A DNA stretch of 64,000 nt from Micromonospora sp. MA102 (GCF_025460765.1 NZ_JAMWEG010000001.1:1-64000); one strand, 5' to 3'; shown: positions 35,551 through 44,330, numbered from the stretch's first letter. Numbers and translations: made by a program. The notes: generated by a model from the letters alone, not told the origin.

Positions 35551-36045
35551 GCTCGGTCCCTCCTCCCACCGGCGTCGCCACCCCGGGGACGCCCGTTCCG
35601 ATCGGTCTCGCGAATCACCCTTCCGCGCCGCCACCACGCCGGACGCCCTCAGCGCCCGGCCGCCCGCCGTGACGGGGTGTCGGCACCCGTGGGCAACGCC
35701 GCCGTCGGCCCGTCGCGACCCGGGAACGTTGCCACTGTCCTGTTCGTAGGAACAGTTTCCCCTGTCCAGGCCCAGGTCAGCCACCCCGAACGGCGCGCCG
35801 CGCCGCATCCGCCCCGGTTTCCGGCGCGCTGCCGATCGGACCGCCCGCCGGACCCCGCCGGCCGTCGACGTACTCCCGCACCGAGGCGTCGGTCGGCCGG
35901 CACCGCCCGCCGGTCGGCCGCCGGGACGGCGGTCGGCCCGCACCGCCCCGCGCCCGTACCCTGAACAGGTGTCCCCTGACCGCCCGTCCACCGCGCCGGA
36001 GCGCCCCGGGTGCCCCCGGCGCCGGCGAGTCCGCCGGAGTCCCCG
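35551..36045. other. Intergenic region before the Xer recombinase
   Basis: 495 bp. No conventional gene. It contains a 16-nt hairpin (ctgttc-gtag-gaacag, 35740-35755) and, at the end, a -10-like TACCCT (35957-35962) and a 26-codon open frame (35969-36049). The middle (35860-35950) is a run of GC-rich, low-complexity DNA with repeats of CGGTCGGCCG type. Confidence 0.4.
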
Positions 36046-36049
36046 ATGA
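35969..36049 (+). CDS. Possible leaderless leader peptide before xerC
   Basis: A 26-codon frame starting GTG 35969, six bases after TACCCT (35957-35962), and ending with TGA at 36047-36049, which overlaps the ATG of the Xer gene (ATGA). It is Arg/Pro-rich, including four adjacent Arg. The layout suggests translational coupling from a leaderless start. It could also be coincidence in GC-rich DNA. Confidence 0.3.
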   Translation: MSPDRPSTAPERPGCPRRRRVRRSPR

Positions 36050-37101
36050 CGGACCGGCGGCGGGGCACGCGGGCGGTCCACGAGGCGCTCCCGGCCCCGA
36101 TGCGGGAGGCGGTGGACGACTTCGCCGACCACCTGGCCCGGGTGCGCAACCGGTCCGCGCACACCGTGCGGGCGTACGTGACGGACCTCGTCTCGCTGCT
36201 CGACCACGCGGTGCGGATGGGTTGCACCGACCTGTCGGAGCTGGACCTCACCGTGCTGCGGAGCTGGCTCGCGAAGCAGCGGACGGTGGGCGCGGCCCGG
36301 ACCTCGCTGGCCCGGCGGGCCGCCGCCGCCCGCACGTTCAGCGCCTGGGCGCACCGGGCCGGCCTGCTGGCCGGCGACGTGGCCGCGCCGCTGGCCAGTC
36401 CCCGGGCGCACCGCGAGCTGCCCACCGTCCTGCGGGCCGACCAGGCCGCCGCGCTCATGGACGCCCCGGACCGGAGCCGGACCCCGGCGCCGACCGACGC
36501 CGGACGCCCCCGGGACGGGGACGACACCCGGCCCGGGAAAGGAGACGCCACACCGACCCGGGACCGGGGCGACGCGCCGCCCGGCAGCGAGCCCGATCCG
36601 GTGCTGCTGCGGGACCGCCTGCTGCTCGAACTGCTCTACGGCACCGGGGTGCGGATCAGCGAGGCCTGCGGCCTGGATGTCACCGACGTCGACCAGGGCC
36701 GCCGGGTGGTACGCGTGCTCGGCAAGGGCGGGCGCGAACGGGCCGTGCCCTACGGGGTACCCGCGCAGCGGGCCCTGGACGCCTGGCTCACCCAGGGCCG
36801 GCCTGCCCTGGCGGCCCCTCGCTCGGACCGCGCGCTGCTGCTCGGGGCCCGGGGCGGCCGGCTCAACCCCACCACGGCCCGCCGGATCGTCGCCGGGTAC
36901 GCCGAGGCCGCCGGCCTACCGCGGGTGACCCCGCACGGGCTGCGGCACTCGGCCGCCACCCACCTGCTGGAGGGCGGCGCGGACCTGCGCGCCGTGCAGG
37001 AGCTGCTGGGGCACTCCTCGCTGGCCAGCACCCAGATATACACCCACGTGTCGGTGGAGCGGCTGCGGGCGGCGTACCGGCAGGCACATCCGCGAGCCTG
37101 A
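36046..37101 (+). CDS. xerC: XerC/XerD tyrosine recombinase
   Basis: A 351-residue tyrosine recombinase of the dimer-resolution type. The N-terminal SAM-like core-binding domain ([20 protein letters not shown]) is followed by the catalytic domain with all active residues: R203 (TGVRISE), K227 (GKGGRER), H297 and R300 ([10 protein letters not shown]), H323 (LGHSS) and Y332 (IYTHV). Between the domains, about residues 140-185 are an unusual disordered insert (Pro/Asp/Arg-rich). ATG 36046 has GGAG 7 nt upstream. XerC versus XerD cannot be decided from sequence alone. No integration site or mobile element is nearby, so a chromosome-dimer role is likely. Confidence 0.93.
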   Translation: MTDRRRGTRAVHEALPAPMREAVDDFADHLARVRNRSAHTVRAYVTDLVSLLDHAVRMGCTDLSELDLTVLRSWLAKQRTVGAARTSLARRAAAARTFSAWAHRAGLLAGDVAAPLASPRAHRELPTVLRADQAAALMDAPDRSRTPAPTDAGRPRDGDDTRPGKGDATPTRDRGDAPPGSEPDPVLLRDRLLLELLYGTGVRISEACGLDVTDVDQGRRVVRVLGKGGRERAVPYGVPAQRALDAWLTQGRPALAAPRSDRALLLGARGGRLNPTTARRIVAGYAEAAGLPRVTPHGLRHSAATHLLEGGADLRAVQELLGHSSLASTQIYTHVSVERLRAAYRQAHPRA

Positions 37102-37186
37102 CCTCGCAGCGGCGACCCGGGCCGGCCGACGGACGGCGTGGGCCCGCGGCTGGGCGGAAGCGGCGGGCTGATGATCCACGGCGGGC

Positions 37187-37192
37187 TACGAT
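37187..37192 (+). promoter_or_regulatory. Leaderless -10 box of the aminotransferase gene
   Basis: TACGAT at 37187-37192 is followed by exactly six bases and then ATG 37199. There is no Shine-Dalgarno sequence. Typical of a leaderless transcript. Confidence 0.55.
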
Positions 37193-37198
37193 CGCCCG

Positions 37199-38377
37199 AT
37201 GACGGTCCCGCAGCCGCCCGAGCCGATCCCCGGGGCTCGGCTGCTCTTCTCCCTCGACCCGTCGGTCAGCCACCTCAACCACGGATCGTTCGGCGCCGTC
37301 CCGATCGCCGTGCAGCGCGCCCAGCAGCGCCTGCGCGACGAGATGGAGGCCAACCCGCTCCGCTTCTTCACCCAGGGTCTGGTGGACCGGATCGCCCACA
37401 CCCGGCGGCACCTGGCCACCTTCCTCGGCGCGGATCCGGAGGGCACGGCCCTGGTCGGCAACGCCACCACGGGCGCCGCCATCGTGCTCCAGTCCCTCGG
37501 GCTGGGCCCCGGCGACGAGGTGGTGACCACCGACCACGGGTACGCGGTGGGCTTCTCGGTGGACCGGGAGTGCGCCCGGACCGGGGCGGTGTCGCGGGCG
37601 CTGCCCGTGCCGCTGACCGCCACCGACGAGGAGGTGGTGGAGATCGTCCGGGCCGGGCTGCGTCCGGGTCGGACCAGGCTGCTGATCGTCGACCAGATCA
37701 CCTCGCCGACGGCCCGGCTCTTCCCGACCGCGGCCATCGTCGGGGTGGCCCGGGAGCACGGGGTGCCGGTGCTGGTCGACGCCGCGCACGCCCCGGGCAT
37801 GCTGCCGACCACGGTCGCCTCGGTCGGCGCCGACTTCTGGGTCGGCAACCTGCACAAGTGGGCGTACGCGCCGCGCGGCACCGCCGCGCTCGTGGTGGCC
37901 GAGCGGTGGCGGGAGCGGATCCAACCGCTGGTCGTCTCCTGGGAGCAGGGCAGCGGTTTCCCCACCCGGGTGGAGTGGCAGGCGACCCTCGACTACACCG
38001 GCTGGCTGGCCGCCCCGGTCGGCCTGTTCACGCTGCGCAGCCTCGGCCTGGACCGGGTACGGGCGCACAACGCGGCGCTGGCCGCGTACGGGCAACGGGT
38101 GGTCGGGGACGCGCTCGGGGTGGCGCCGGCCGACCTGCCGGAGCCCGGCGGACCCACGGTCGCCATGCGGCTGATCCCGCTGCCGCCCGGCCTCGCCACG
38201 ACGATGGACGCGGCGCGGGACCTGCGGGCCCGGATCGCGGACCGGCTCGCGGTCGAGGTGTCGATGGCCGCCTGGAACGGTCGCGGTTACCTGCGCCTGT
38301 GCGGCCAGGTCTACAACACGCCGGACGAGTACGACCGGCTGGCCGTCCGACTGCCCACGCTGCTCGCCCAGGCCTGA
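37199..38377 (+). CDS. Class V aminotransferase (isopenicillin N epimerase-like)
   Basis: A 392-residue PLP enzyme. Conserved parts: HLNHGSFGAVP near the N-terminus, LVGNATTGAA (phosphate of PLP), HGVPVLVDAAHAPG (Asp binding the pyridine N), and the PLP lysine K220 in VGNLHKWAYAP. This pattern matches CefD-like epimerases and cysteine-desulfurase-like class V enzymes. The exact reaction is unknown, and the genes around it give no pathway. The last 67 bp overlap the 3' end of the opposite M23 peptidase gene. Confidence 0.9.
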   Translation: MTVPQPPEPIPGARLLFSLDPSVSHLNHGSFGAVPIAVQRAQQRLRDEMEANPLRFFTQGLVDRIAHTRRHLATFLGADPEGTALVGNATTGAAIVLQSLGLGPGDEVVTTDHGYAVGFSVDRECARTGAVSRALPVPLTATDEEVVEIVRAGLRPGRTRLLIVDQITSPTARLFPTAAIVGVAREHGVPVLVDAAHAPGMLPTTVASVGADFWVGNLHKWAYAPRGTAALVVAERWRERIQPLVVSWEQGSGFPTRVEWQATLDYTGWLAAPVGLFTLRSLGLDRVRAHNAALAAYGQRVVGDALGVAPADLPEPGGPTVAMRLIPLPPGLATTMDAARDLRARIADRLAVEVSMAAWNGRGYLRLCGQVYNTPDEYDRLAVRLPTLLAQA

Positions 38378-39099
38378 CCGGCGGGCCCGGCGGGCGGCGG
38401 GTCGAGCGGGAGCAGCCGGACCGGGCCGAGCCCGAGCAGGGCGAGCGGATCCAGGTACTCCTCGCCCCGGCGCAGCCCCCAGTGCAGGCACGCCGCCGCC
38501 ACGCAGCCGGGATGCCCCGCGGTCAGCAGGCCGATCGCGGCGCCGGCGGCGACGCGGGCGCCGGCCGCCGGGCCGGGGAGGACCGGCTCGTAGGTGGTGC
38601 GCAGCCCGTTGGCGTGCCCGACGGTGACGACCGGCCGTCCGGCCACCATGCCGGCGAAGAGGACCACCCCGGCGCCCGCCGAGCGGACCCCGACGCCCGG
38701 CCTGGCGGCCAGGTCCACGCCCCGGTGCCCGGGCAGCCAGGGCTCGGGCGGCGGGTCGAAGCGGCGCGCGACGCGCGGCGTGCCGGCCAGCGGCCAGCGG
38801 AACCGCCCCGCCGGCACTCCGGCCGCGGGCGCTCCGGACCGGGCCGGCGACGGCACCGCGACAGGCCGCGCCACCGCACCCGCCCCCGTGCCGGAGGACC
38901 GCGGCACCGCAGGCGGCCGGCCCACCGCCACCACACCGGCACCGGCACCGGCACCGGCACCGGACGGTGACACGGCAGGCGGCCCGGCCACCGCCACCAC
39001 GCCGGCACCGGCCGGCGCCGGACGGGAAACCGGCAGGGTCGAGGCCACGAGCAGCACGATCACGAGGGCCGCGCGGCCCCGGTTCGACAGGTTCGACAC
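38311..39099 (-). CDS. Secreted M23-family metallopeptidase
   Basis: About 262 residues. The N-terminus has a hydrophobic signal segment (RAALVIVLLVASTLPVS), then a Gly/Ala/Pro linker, then an M23/LytM domain: FDPPPEPWLPGHRGVDLAA (zinc His and Asp) and LHWGLRRGEEYLDP (second metal His). The usual first His of the HxH motif is Cys here (ACLHWG), a substitution I recall in related actinobacterial proteins. The last 28 residues, encoded in the overlap with the convergent aminotransferase gene, are not part of the fold. GTG 39099 gives a good signal peptide; frames further upstream do not. Likely a wall endopeptidase or a regulator of one. Confidence 0.8.
   Translation of the reverse strand: MSNLSNRGRAALVIVLLVASTLPVSRPAPAGAGVVAVAGPPAVSPSGAGAGAGAGVVAVGRPPAVPRSSGTGAGAVARPVAVPSPARSGAPAAGVPAGRFRWPLAGTPRVARRFDPPPEPWLPGHRGVDLAARPGVGVRSAGAGVVLFAGMVAGRPVVTVGHANGLRTTYEPVLPGPAAGARVAAGAAIGLLTAGHPGCVAAACLHWGLRRGEEYLDPLALLGLGPVRLLPLDPPPAGPAGQAWASSVGSRTASRSYSSGVL
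38935..38963. repeat. Hexanucleotide repeat in the peptidase linker
   Basis: accggc is repeated four times and followed by a fifth partial copy; on the coding strand it encodes Gly-Ala repeats. Such runs can change copy number without breaking the frame. Confidence 0.75.
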
Positions 39100-39220
39100 A
39101 CCACGGCACTCTGCCGGCCCCCGCACCACCCCGCGACCACACGGCAACCCCACTGTGGACGGCACCCCGCCTGTGGACACGCCCCCACCGTCGGGACGGA
39201 TCTGCTACCGGCGTGCCGCC

Positions 39221-39226
39221 TATGCT
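39221..39226 (+). promoter_or_regulatory. Leaderless -10 box of the methyltransferase gene
   Basis: TATGCT at 39221-39226, six bases, then GTG 39233. No ribosome binding site between them. Confidence 0.55.
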
Positions 39227-39232
39227 GGCCGC

Positions 39233-39883
39233 GTGACGAAGGACTGGTACGCCTGGCACACCGACTACGACCAGCCCGATTCCTCCCTGTCGCGGCGGCT
39301 CGCCGAGGTGCGGGACCGCATCGCCGAGGCGCTGGACGGCGCGCCGCCCGGTCCGCTGCGGGCGATCAGCCTCTGCGCCGGGCAGGGGCGGGACCTGATC
39401 CCGGTGCTCGCCGACCATCCGCGTGGCCGGGACGTGACGGCCCGCCTCGTGGAGCTGGACCCCCGCAACGCCGAGGTGGCCCGGCGGGCCGCCGCCGAGG
39501 CGGGACTGACCGGCGTGGAGGTGGTCGTCGGGGACGCCGCGTCGACCGACCGGTACGCCGACCTCGTGCCGGCGGACCTCGTCCTGGTCTGCGGCATCTT
39601 CGGGAACGTCACCGACGCCGACATCCGGGCCACCGTGCGGCACTGCGCCTCGCTCTGCGCCACCGGCGGCACGGTCTTCTGGACCCGGCACCGTGGCGAA
39701 CCGGACCTGGTGCCCGCCATCTGCGACTGGTTCGCCGAGGAGGGCTTCACGCCGGTCGCGGTCACCAGCCCGGCGGATCGGGTCGGCGTCGGCGTGCACC
39801 GCTTCGGCGGCCGGCCCCGCCCGCTGGAGCGGGGCGCGGCGATGTTCGAGTTCATCGGCTACGACCGTCTCACCCACCCCTGA
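39233..39883 (+). CDS. Class I SAM-dependent methyltransferase
   Basis: A 216-residue methyltransferase. SAM motif I reads AISLCAGQGRDLIPVL (about 43-58), and the acidic motif II is RLVELDPRN. GDAASTDRY and LVLVCGIFGNVTD continue the fold. The CAGQGRD type of motif I is seen in a group of small actinobacterial methyltransferases of unknown acceptor. GTG 39233 with a leaderless promoter. Followed 20 bp later by the sulfite-oxidase-family gene, which has its own ribosome binding site; the two may be cotranscribed. Confidence 0.88.
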   Translation: MTKDWYAWHTDYDQPDSSLSRRLAEVRDRIAEALDGAPPGPLRAISLCAGQGRDLIPVLADHPRGRDVTARLVELDPRNAEVARRAAAEAGLTGVEVVVGDAASTDRYADLVPADLVLVCGIFGNVTDADIRATVRHCASLCATGGTVFWTRHRGEPDLVPAICDWFAEEGFTPVAVTSPADRVGVGVHRFGGRPRPLERGAAMFEFIGYDRLTHP

Positions 39884-39903
39884 CCAGGCCGAGGAGCAGC
39901 GAG

Positions 39904-41010
39904 ATGACCACCGTGGACGATGTGAGCCGGCCCTCCCGGGTCGCCGGCCCGGACGAGGCGATCAGCGCCGAGGAACTCCAGTTGGCCGCGCGCAACCACG
40001 GCATCCCGCTGGAGGCGCTGCGCTACGACGTGACCCCGGCCGGGCTGCACTACCTGCTCATCCACTACGACATCCCGGATGTCGACCCGGCGGCGCACGC
40101 GCTGACCGTGGGCGGCGCGGTCGCGCGTCCGCTCCGCCTCGACCTGGCGGCGCTGCGGGAGCGGCCCCGGGTCACCCACCGGGTGACGCTGGAGTGCGCG
40201 GGGAACGGCCGGGCGCTGCTGAGCCCCCGCCCGGTCAGCCAGCCGTGGCTGGTGGAGGCGGTGGGCAACGCCGAGTGGACCGGCACCCCGCTGGCCCCGC
40301 TGCTCCGCGAGGCCGGGCTGGCGGCCGACGCGGTGGACGTGGTCTTCACCGGCGCGGACCACGGGGTGGAACGCGGCGTCGAGCAGGACTACCAGCGGGC
40401 GCTGCCGGTCGCGGACGCGCTGCGCGAGGAGGTGCTGCTGGCGTACGAGATGAACGGTGCTCCCCTGCTGCCGCAGCATGGTGCGCCGCTGCGGCTGATC
40501 GTGCCCGGCTGGTACGGCATGGCGCACGTCAAGTGGCTGCGCGACATCCGGGTGCTGACCGAGCCGTTCGACGGCTACCAGAACGCGGTGGCGTACCGGC
40601 TGCGGCAGGACGCCGACGACCCGGGCGTGCCGGTGACCCGGATCGAGCCCCGCGCGCTGGTCCGCCCGCCGGGCTTTCCGGACTTCATGTCGCGCACCCG
40701 GGTGCTGCGGCCGGGGCCGTGCACGGTGGACGGTCGGGCCTGGTCGGGGCACGCGCCGGTGACGGCCGTCGAGGTGACCTTCGACGGCGGCACGACGTGG
40801 GTGCCGGCGACCCTGGACGAGCCCACCGGGGGCGAGTGGGCGTGGCGGCGGTGGCAGGTGTCGTGGCGGGCGACGCCGGGGCGGCACGTGCTGGGCGCCC
40901 GGGCGGTCGACGCCTCCGGGCGGACCCAGCCGGTGGAGCAGCCGTGGAACCGGGGCGGGTTCGCGAACAACCTGGTGCAGCGGGTCGAGGTGGTCGTGCT
41001 GGCGGAGTGA
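39904..41010 (+). CDS. Sulfite-oxidase-family molybdopterin enzyme
   Basis: A 368-residue Mo-cofactor enzyme. The molybdenum-ligand cysteine is C98 in THRVTLECAGNGRALL. Cofactor contacts include GNAEWTGTPL, GADHGVERG, VPGWYGMAHVKWL and DIRVL. The last 110 residues form the dimerisation (Mo-co dimer, Ig-like) domain beginning about RVLRPGPCTVDGRAWSG. No heme domain and no twin-arginine signal, so it should be cytoplasmic, like some bacterial sulfite-oxidase homologues of unknown substrate. Mo-cofactor synthesis genes are not in the window. GAGGAGCAGCGAG precedes ATG 39904. Confidence 0.93.
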   Translation: MTTVDDVSRPSRVAGPDEAISAEELQLAARNHGIPLEALRYDVTPAGLHYLLIHYDIPDVDPAAHALTVGGAVARPLRLDLAALRERPRVTHRVTLECAGNGRALLSPRPVSQPWLVEAVGNAEWTGTPLAPLLREAGLAADAVDVVFTGADHGVERGVEQDYQRALPVADALREEVLLAYEMNGAPLLPQHGAPLRLIVPGWYGMAHVKWLRDIRVLTEPFDGYQNAVAYRLRQDADDPGVPVTRIEPRALVRPPGFPDFMSRTRVLRPGPCTVDGRAWSGHAPVTAVEVTFDGGTTWVPATLDEPTGGEWAWRRWQVSWRATPGRHVLGARAVDASGRTQPVEQPWNRGGFANNLVQRVEVVVLAE

Positions 41011-41025
41011 TCCGCCTCGGGCGGT

Positions 41026-41052
41026 CGGCCGGGCCTTCGGGCCCGCCGGCCG
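41026..41052. terminator. Terminator with UUCG tetraloop
   Basis: gggcc (41031-41035), TTCG (36-39) and ggccc (41040-41044) form a stem closed by the very stable UUCG loop; cggcc and ggccg extend it outward with a 3-nt bulge. It lies between the convergent Mo-enzyme and DUF2469 genes. Confidence 0.65.
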
Positions 41053-41067
41053 CGGGGACGGCTGGCG

Positions 41068-41391
41068 TCAGCCGCCGAATCCGGAATCTGCGGGAAGCGA
41101 GATGTCGGGCTTTTCGAGCTCTTCCACATTGACGTCCTTGAACGTCATTACGCGGACATTCTTGACGAAACGGGCGGGGCGGTACATGTCCCACACCCAG
41201 GCATCGTGCATCTCGACCTCGAAGTAGACCTCGCCGTCCGAGTTACGCACGTGCAGGTCGACCTGGTTCGCCAGGTAGAAGCGGCGCTCGGTCTCCACCA
41301 CGTAGGAGAATTGGCGGACAATGTCGCGGTACTCCCGGTAGAGCTGCAGCTCCATCTCGGTTTCGTACTTCTCGAGATCTTCCGCGCTCAT
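41068..41391 (-). CDS. DUF2469 family protein
   Basis: A 107-residue acidic protein. It starts [23 protein letters not shown] and continues [19 protein letters not shown], which is the highly conserved DUF2469 sequence (Rv2901c in Mycobacterium). Its stop region reaches 41068. The 4-bp overlap with rnhB and the position after the lepB genes is the usual actinobacterial order. Biological role unknown. Confidence 0.95.
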   Translation of the reverse strand: MSAEDLEKYETEMELQLYREYRDIVRQFSYVVETERRFYLANQVDLHVRNSDGEVYFEVEMHDAWVWDMYRPARFVKNVRVMTFKDVNVEELEKPDISLPADSGFGG

Positions 41392-42248
41392 CGCACTCCG
41401 CCTTCCATGACCACATCTTCCCCCACCGACGCCGGAGGTCGCGGCTGCTCGCCCAACGCCACGCCGACGGTACCCCCTGCCGCGTCGGAGCGCTCCATCG
41501 GCTCGTCCGGACCGTCGTCGAACGCCCCGTCCGGGCCGCCGAAGAGCACCTCGTCCGGGCTGCCGGCAGCCGGCCGGCGGGACCGGGGCGGCCGGCCGTC
41601 CCGGCCCGAGACGGTGGCCACGTTCACGTACGAGAAGCGGTGTTCCCGGCACGGCCCCCGCTCGCGCAGCGCGGCGCTGTGCTCGGGAGTGATGTAGCCC
41701 TTGTGCTCGGCGAAGCCGTAGCCCGGGTGCCGCTCGTCCAGTTCCACCATGATCCGGTCCCGGGTGACCTTGGCGAGCACGCTCGCCGCCGCCACGCAGG
41801 CGGCCACCCGGTCCCCCTTCCAGACCGCCAGACCGGGCACGTCCAGCCCGTCCACGCCGAAGCCGTCGGTCAGCACGTATTCCGGGCGCGTGGTCAACGA
41901 GGCGAGCGCCCGGCGCATGGCGGCCAGGTTGCACACGTGCAGCCCGCGCGCGTCGACCTCCTCGGCGGGGATGATCACCACCGCGTACGCCAGGGCCCGC
42001 GCCACGACCTCCTCGTAGACCCGTTCCCGGGCCGTCGGGGTGAGCAGCTTGGAGTCGGCCAGCTCGTCGATCTCGCCGCGCCGCCCCTCAGGCAGCACCG
42101 CGGCGGCGGCCACCAGCGGCCCGGCGCAGGCTCCCCGGCCCGCCTCGTCGGCACCGGCCACGTGCCGGAAGCCGCGCCGTTGCAGCGCCCGCTCCAACGC
42201 GTAGAGGCCGCCGTCACGGCGCACCACAGTGCGCGGCGGGGTCAGCAC
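41388..42248 (-). CDS. rnhB: RnhB, ribonuclease HII
   Basis: A 286-residue RNase HII that removes ribonucleotides and RNA primers from DNA. Active-site residues: D34 and E35 in [16 protein letters not shown], an Asp in YVLTDGFGV, and [11 protein letters not shown] near the middle. Beyond residue about 215 it has a 70-residue tail ([18 protein letters not shown] onward) that is disordered and absent from most bacterial RNase HII. GTG 42248 overlaps the upstream NUDIX stop by 7 bp, and its end overlaps DUF2469 by 4 bp. Confidence 0.96.
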   Translation of the reverse strand: MLTPPRTVVRRDGGLYALERALQRRGFRHVAGADEAGRGACAGPLVAAAAVLPEGRRGEIDELADSKLLTPTARERVYEEVVARALAYAVVIIPAEEVDARGLHVCNLAAMRRALASLTTRPEYVLTDGFGVDGLDVPGLAVWKGDRVAACVAAASVLAKVTRDRIMVELDERHPGYGFAEHKGYITPEHSAALRERGPCREHRFSYVNVATVSGRDGRPPRSRRPAAGSPDEVLFGGPDGAFDDGPDEPMERSDAAGGTVGVALGEQPRPPASVGEDVVMEGGVR

Positions 42249-42709
42249 GGGACGCCCCCGGCGAGCGCCCGGGCGAGCCGGTCCGCCAGGTCCGGCGGGT
42301 AGTGGCGCTCGGTCGTGGCGGCCAGCTCACTGGCCGACCACCAGCGGTGGCCGTGCACGCTGGCCTGCTCGACCTCGTCGAAGCCGGCCGTGTCGACCTC
42401 CCAGGTCGGCACCCGGTACAGGAAGAACTCCTGCTCCTGCCGGTACCAGACCCCGTCGAAAGGGAACTCGACCGTCTCCGTCCAGACCGGGGCGCCCAGC
42501 TCGGCCGGGGCGAGCCGCAGCCCGGTCTCCTCGGCCAGCTCCCGCGCCGCGCCCTCGGCCGGGCTCTCCCCCGGGTCGAGGCCGCCGCCGGGGGTGAACC
42601 AGTAGCGGTGATCCGGCCGGGCCGGGTCACTGCCCTCGAACAGCAGCACCCGGTCGGACGCGTCGACGAGCAGCACCCGGGCCGCGCGACGAGGGGTGTA
42701 GACGGTCAC
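42242..42709 (-). CDS. NUDIX hydrolase
   Basis: A 155-residue NUDIX protein. The Nudix box is complete (G-x5-E-x7-REL-x-EE-x-GL), spanning [13 protein letters not shown] and [11 protein letters not shown] at about 41-64. GTG 42709 is used; the substrate (a nucleoside diphosphate derivative) cannot be told from sequence. It is in a tight row with rnhB, DUF2469 and lepB. A role as housecleaning enzyme is likely. Confidence 0.9.
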   Translation of the reverse strand: MTVYTPRRAARVLLVDASDRVLLFEGSDPARPDHRYWFTPGGGLDPGESPAEGAARELAEETGLRLAPAELGAPVWTETVEFPFDGVWYRQEQEFFLYRVPTWEVDTAGFDEVEQASVHGHRWWSASELAATTERHYPPDLADRLARALAGGVPC

Positions 42710-42742
42710 CGCACAAGCCTGCCAGACGCCTCCGACGAACGC

Positions 42743-42776
42743 CCACGCCCTCCGGCTCTCCGGGGGGCGGGCGTGG
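42743..42776 (-). terminator. Hairpin downstream of lepB
   Basis: ccacgccc (42743-42750) pairs with gggcgtgg (42769-42776), with further C/G pairing inside. It is downstream of the second signal peptidase gene and before the NUDIX gene. Confidence 0.55.
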
Positions 42777-42797
42777 TCATCGGGGCGGGCCGACAAG

Positions 42798-43430
42798 TCA
42801 GGGGTTGGGGATGCCGTCGAACTGGTCCGGCACGCTGAGCCAGGTCGCCCGGCCGACCGGCCAGAAAATCGTGAAGGCCCGCCCGATCACCTGGTCCTCC
42901 GGGATGGTGGCCTCGGTGATGTCCTCGCCGGACTGCTGCCAGTGCTCCAGCGAGTCCCCCGAGGCCTCCCGGTGGTCGCCCATCACCCAGAGCCGGTCCT
43001 TCGGCACGGTGATGTCGAAATCCTGGTCGGCGGGCTTGTTGCCGGGGAAGATGAACGGCTCGTCGATCGGCTTGCCGTTGATGATCAACCGCTCCTGCGG
43101 GCCGGTGCGGTCGCAGCAGACCACGTGGTCCCCGCCGACCCCGATCACGCGCTTGATGAAGTCCTCGCCCTGCGGGTTGCCGCTCCACTCGGTGGGGGCC
43201 TTGAACACGATCACCTCACCGCGGTGCGGCGAGCGGAAGTCGTACACCAGCTTGTTGACCAGCACCCGATCGTCGATCATGAGGGTGTTCTCCATGGACG
43301 GCGAGGGGATGAAGAAGGTCTGCAGCACGAAGGCACGAACCAGCACTGCGACCAGGATCGCCACGCCCAGGAGGATGGGCAGCTCCTTCCAGAAGGAACT
43401 GCGCGGCTTCTCGGTCTGCTCGTCAATCAC
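42798..43430 (-). CDS. lepB: LepB, signal peptidase I
   Basis: A 210-residue type I signal peptidase. One N-terminal membrane helix (ELPILLGVAILVAVLVRAFVL), catalytic Ser45 in FFIPSPSMENTL, general base Lys93 in FIKRVIGVGGDHV, and the third conserved box WVMGDHREASGDS. It removes signal peptides from exported proteins, on the outer face of the membrane. GTG 43430 overlaps the stop of the first lepB by 4 bp. Two adjacent paralogues suggest different substrate ranges. Confidence 0.96.
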   Translation of the reverse strand: MIDEQTEKPRSSFWKELPILLGVAILVAVLVRAFVLQTFFIPSPSMENTLMIDDRVLVNKLVYDFRSPHRGEVIVFKAPTEWSGNPQGEDFIKRVIGVGGDHVVCCDRTGPQERLIINGKPIDEPFIFPGNKPADQDFDITVPKDRLWVMGDHREASGDSLEHWQQSGEDITEATIPEDQVIGRAFTIFWPVGRATWLSVPDQFDGIPNP

Positions 43431-44305
43431 GGGTGGAGCCTACGTCCCCGCCCCCGGCGCAGTCGCCCCGAACGCGCGAGAACGGAGAGCGCGGCCGTGA
43501 CCGGGAGGATCAGCACGACGCCGCCCACCGGGTCGGGATCCACCGGGGCCGGCCTGGCCGGCGCGGCGTTCGGCTGCGGCAGGTCGTCGAAGGTGTCCGG
43601 GACCGGCAGCGTGGTCCAGCGCTGGGACGGCCAGACGATCATGAAGGCCCGGCCGACCACGTTGTCGATCGGCACCGGGCCCTGGCACCGGGCGTCCTGG
43701 GAGACCAGCCGGTGGTCGCCCATCACGAAGATCTGCCCCGGCGGCACGACGATCTCGGTGAACTGCCGGGAGCGGCACTCCTTCGGGTTCGGCGGCAGCT
43801 CGACCGGCGAGTCCTCGGAGACGTAGCCCTGCTCCTCCAGCGGCACGCCGTTGACCACGACCCGGCCCTTGTCGCAGCACCACACCCGGTCACCGGGCAC
43901 CCCGATGACCCGCTTGATGAAGTCCTTCTCGCCCGGGCGGCTGACGCCGACCAGGTCACCGAGCGTGCGGCCGACCTTGCCGGCGAAGTTGGTCGGCGGC
44001 GCGGGGGCCTCCTGGGCGACCCACCGGTCAGTGCCCCGGAACACGACCACCTCGCCGCGGACCGGGTCGCGGACGTCGTAGACGACCTTGTTGACCAGCA
44101 CCCGGTCGCCGACGAGCAGGGTGTTCTCCATCGACCCGGACGGGATGAAGAACGCCTGGAGCAGGAAGGTGCGGATCAGCACCGCGAGGCAGAAGGCGAC
44201 GACGAGGAGGAGGGGCAGCTCCTGCCACAGCGGCATCTGCCGGCGGGTGCGCCGCCGTCGGCGCCATGGGTCGACGGTGCCGTCCTCGTCAAGCATCTGC
44301 ACCAT
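43427..44305 (-). CDS. lepB: LepB paralogue, signal peptidase I
   Basis: A 292-residue signal peptidase I. Catalytic Ser58 (FFIPSGSMENTL), Lys131 (FIKRVIGVPGDRV) and the box VMGDHRLVSQDAR. Compared with its neighbour it has an extra insertion (about 90-125) and a C-terminal membrane segment (GGVVLILPVTAALSVLA) that puts its active domain between two helices. ATG 44305 has GGAGAG 6 nt upstream, just after the rplS terminator. The arrangement of two lepB genes after rplS is familiar in actinobacteria. Confidence 0.96.
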   Translation of the reverse strand: MVQMLDEDGTVDPWRRRRRTRRQMPLWQELPLLLVVAFCLAVLIRTFLLQAFFIPSGSMENTLLVGDRVLVNKVVYDVRDPVRGEVVVFRGTDRWVAQEAPAPPTNFAGKVGRTLGDLVGVSRPGEKDFIKRVIGVPGDRVWCCDKGRVVVNGVPLEEQGYVSEDSPVELPPNPKECRSRQFTEIVVPPGQIFVMGDHRLVSQDARCQGPVPIDNVVGRAFMIVWPSQRWTTLPVPDTFDDLPQPNAAPARPAPVDPDPVGGVVLILPVTAALSVLARSGRLRRGRGRRLHP

Positions 44306-44330
44306 GCCACTCTCCGGTCCGCGGAAACGA

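Noticed and set aside
35740..35755. GTTC-N4-GAAC hairpin considered as a LexA box
   Set aside because: Actinobacterial LexA boxes are GAAC-N4-GTTC; the half-sites here are inverted, and no SOS gene is adjacent.
39233..41010. Methyltransferase plus sulfite-oxidase-like enzyme considered as a new biosynthetic cluster
   Set aside because: Only two genes with a 20-bp gap, no Mo-cofactor or other pathway genes, and each is a common single-gene type.
41026..41052. UUCG hairpin considered as a small RNA or riboswitch
   Set aside because: Position between convergent stops and simple stem are those of a terminator; no conserved aptamer features.
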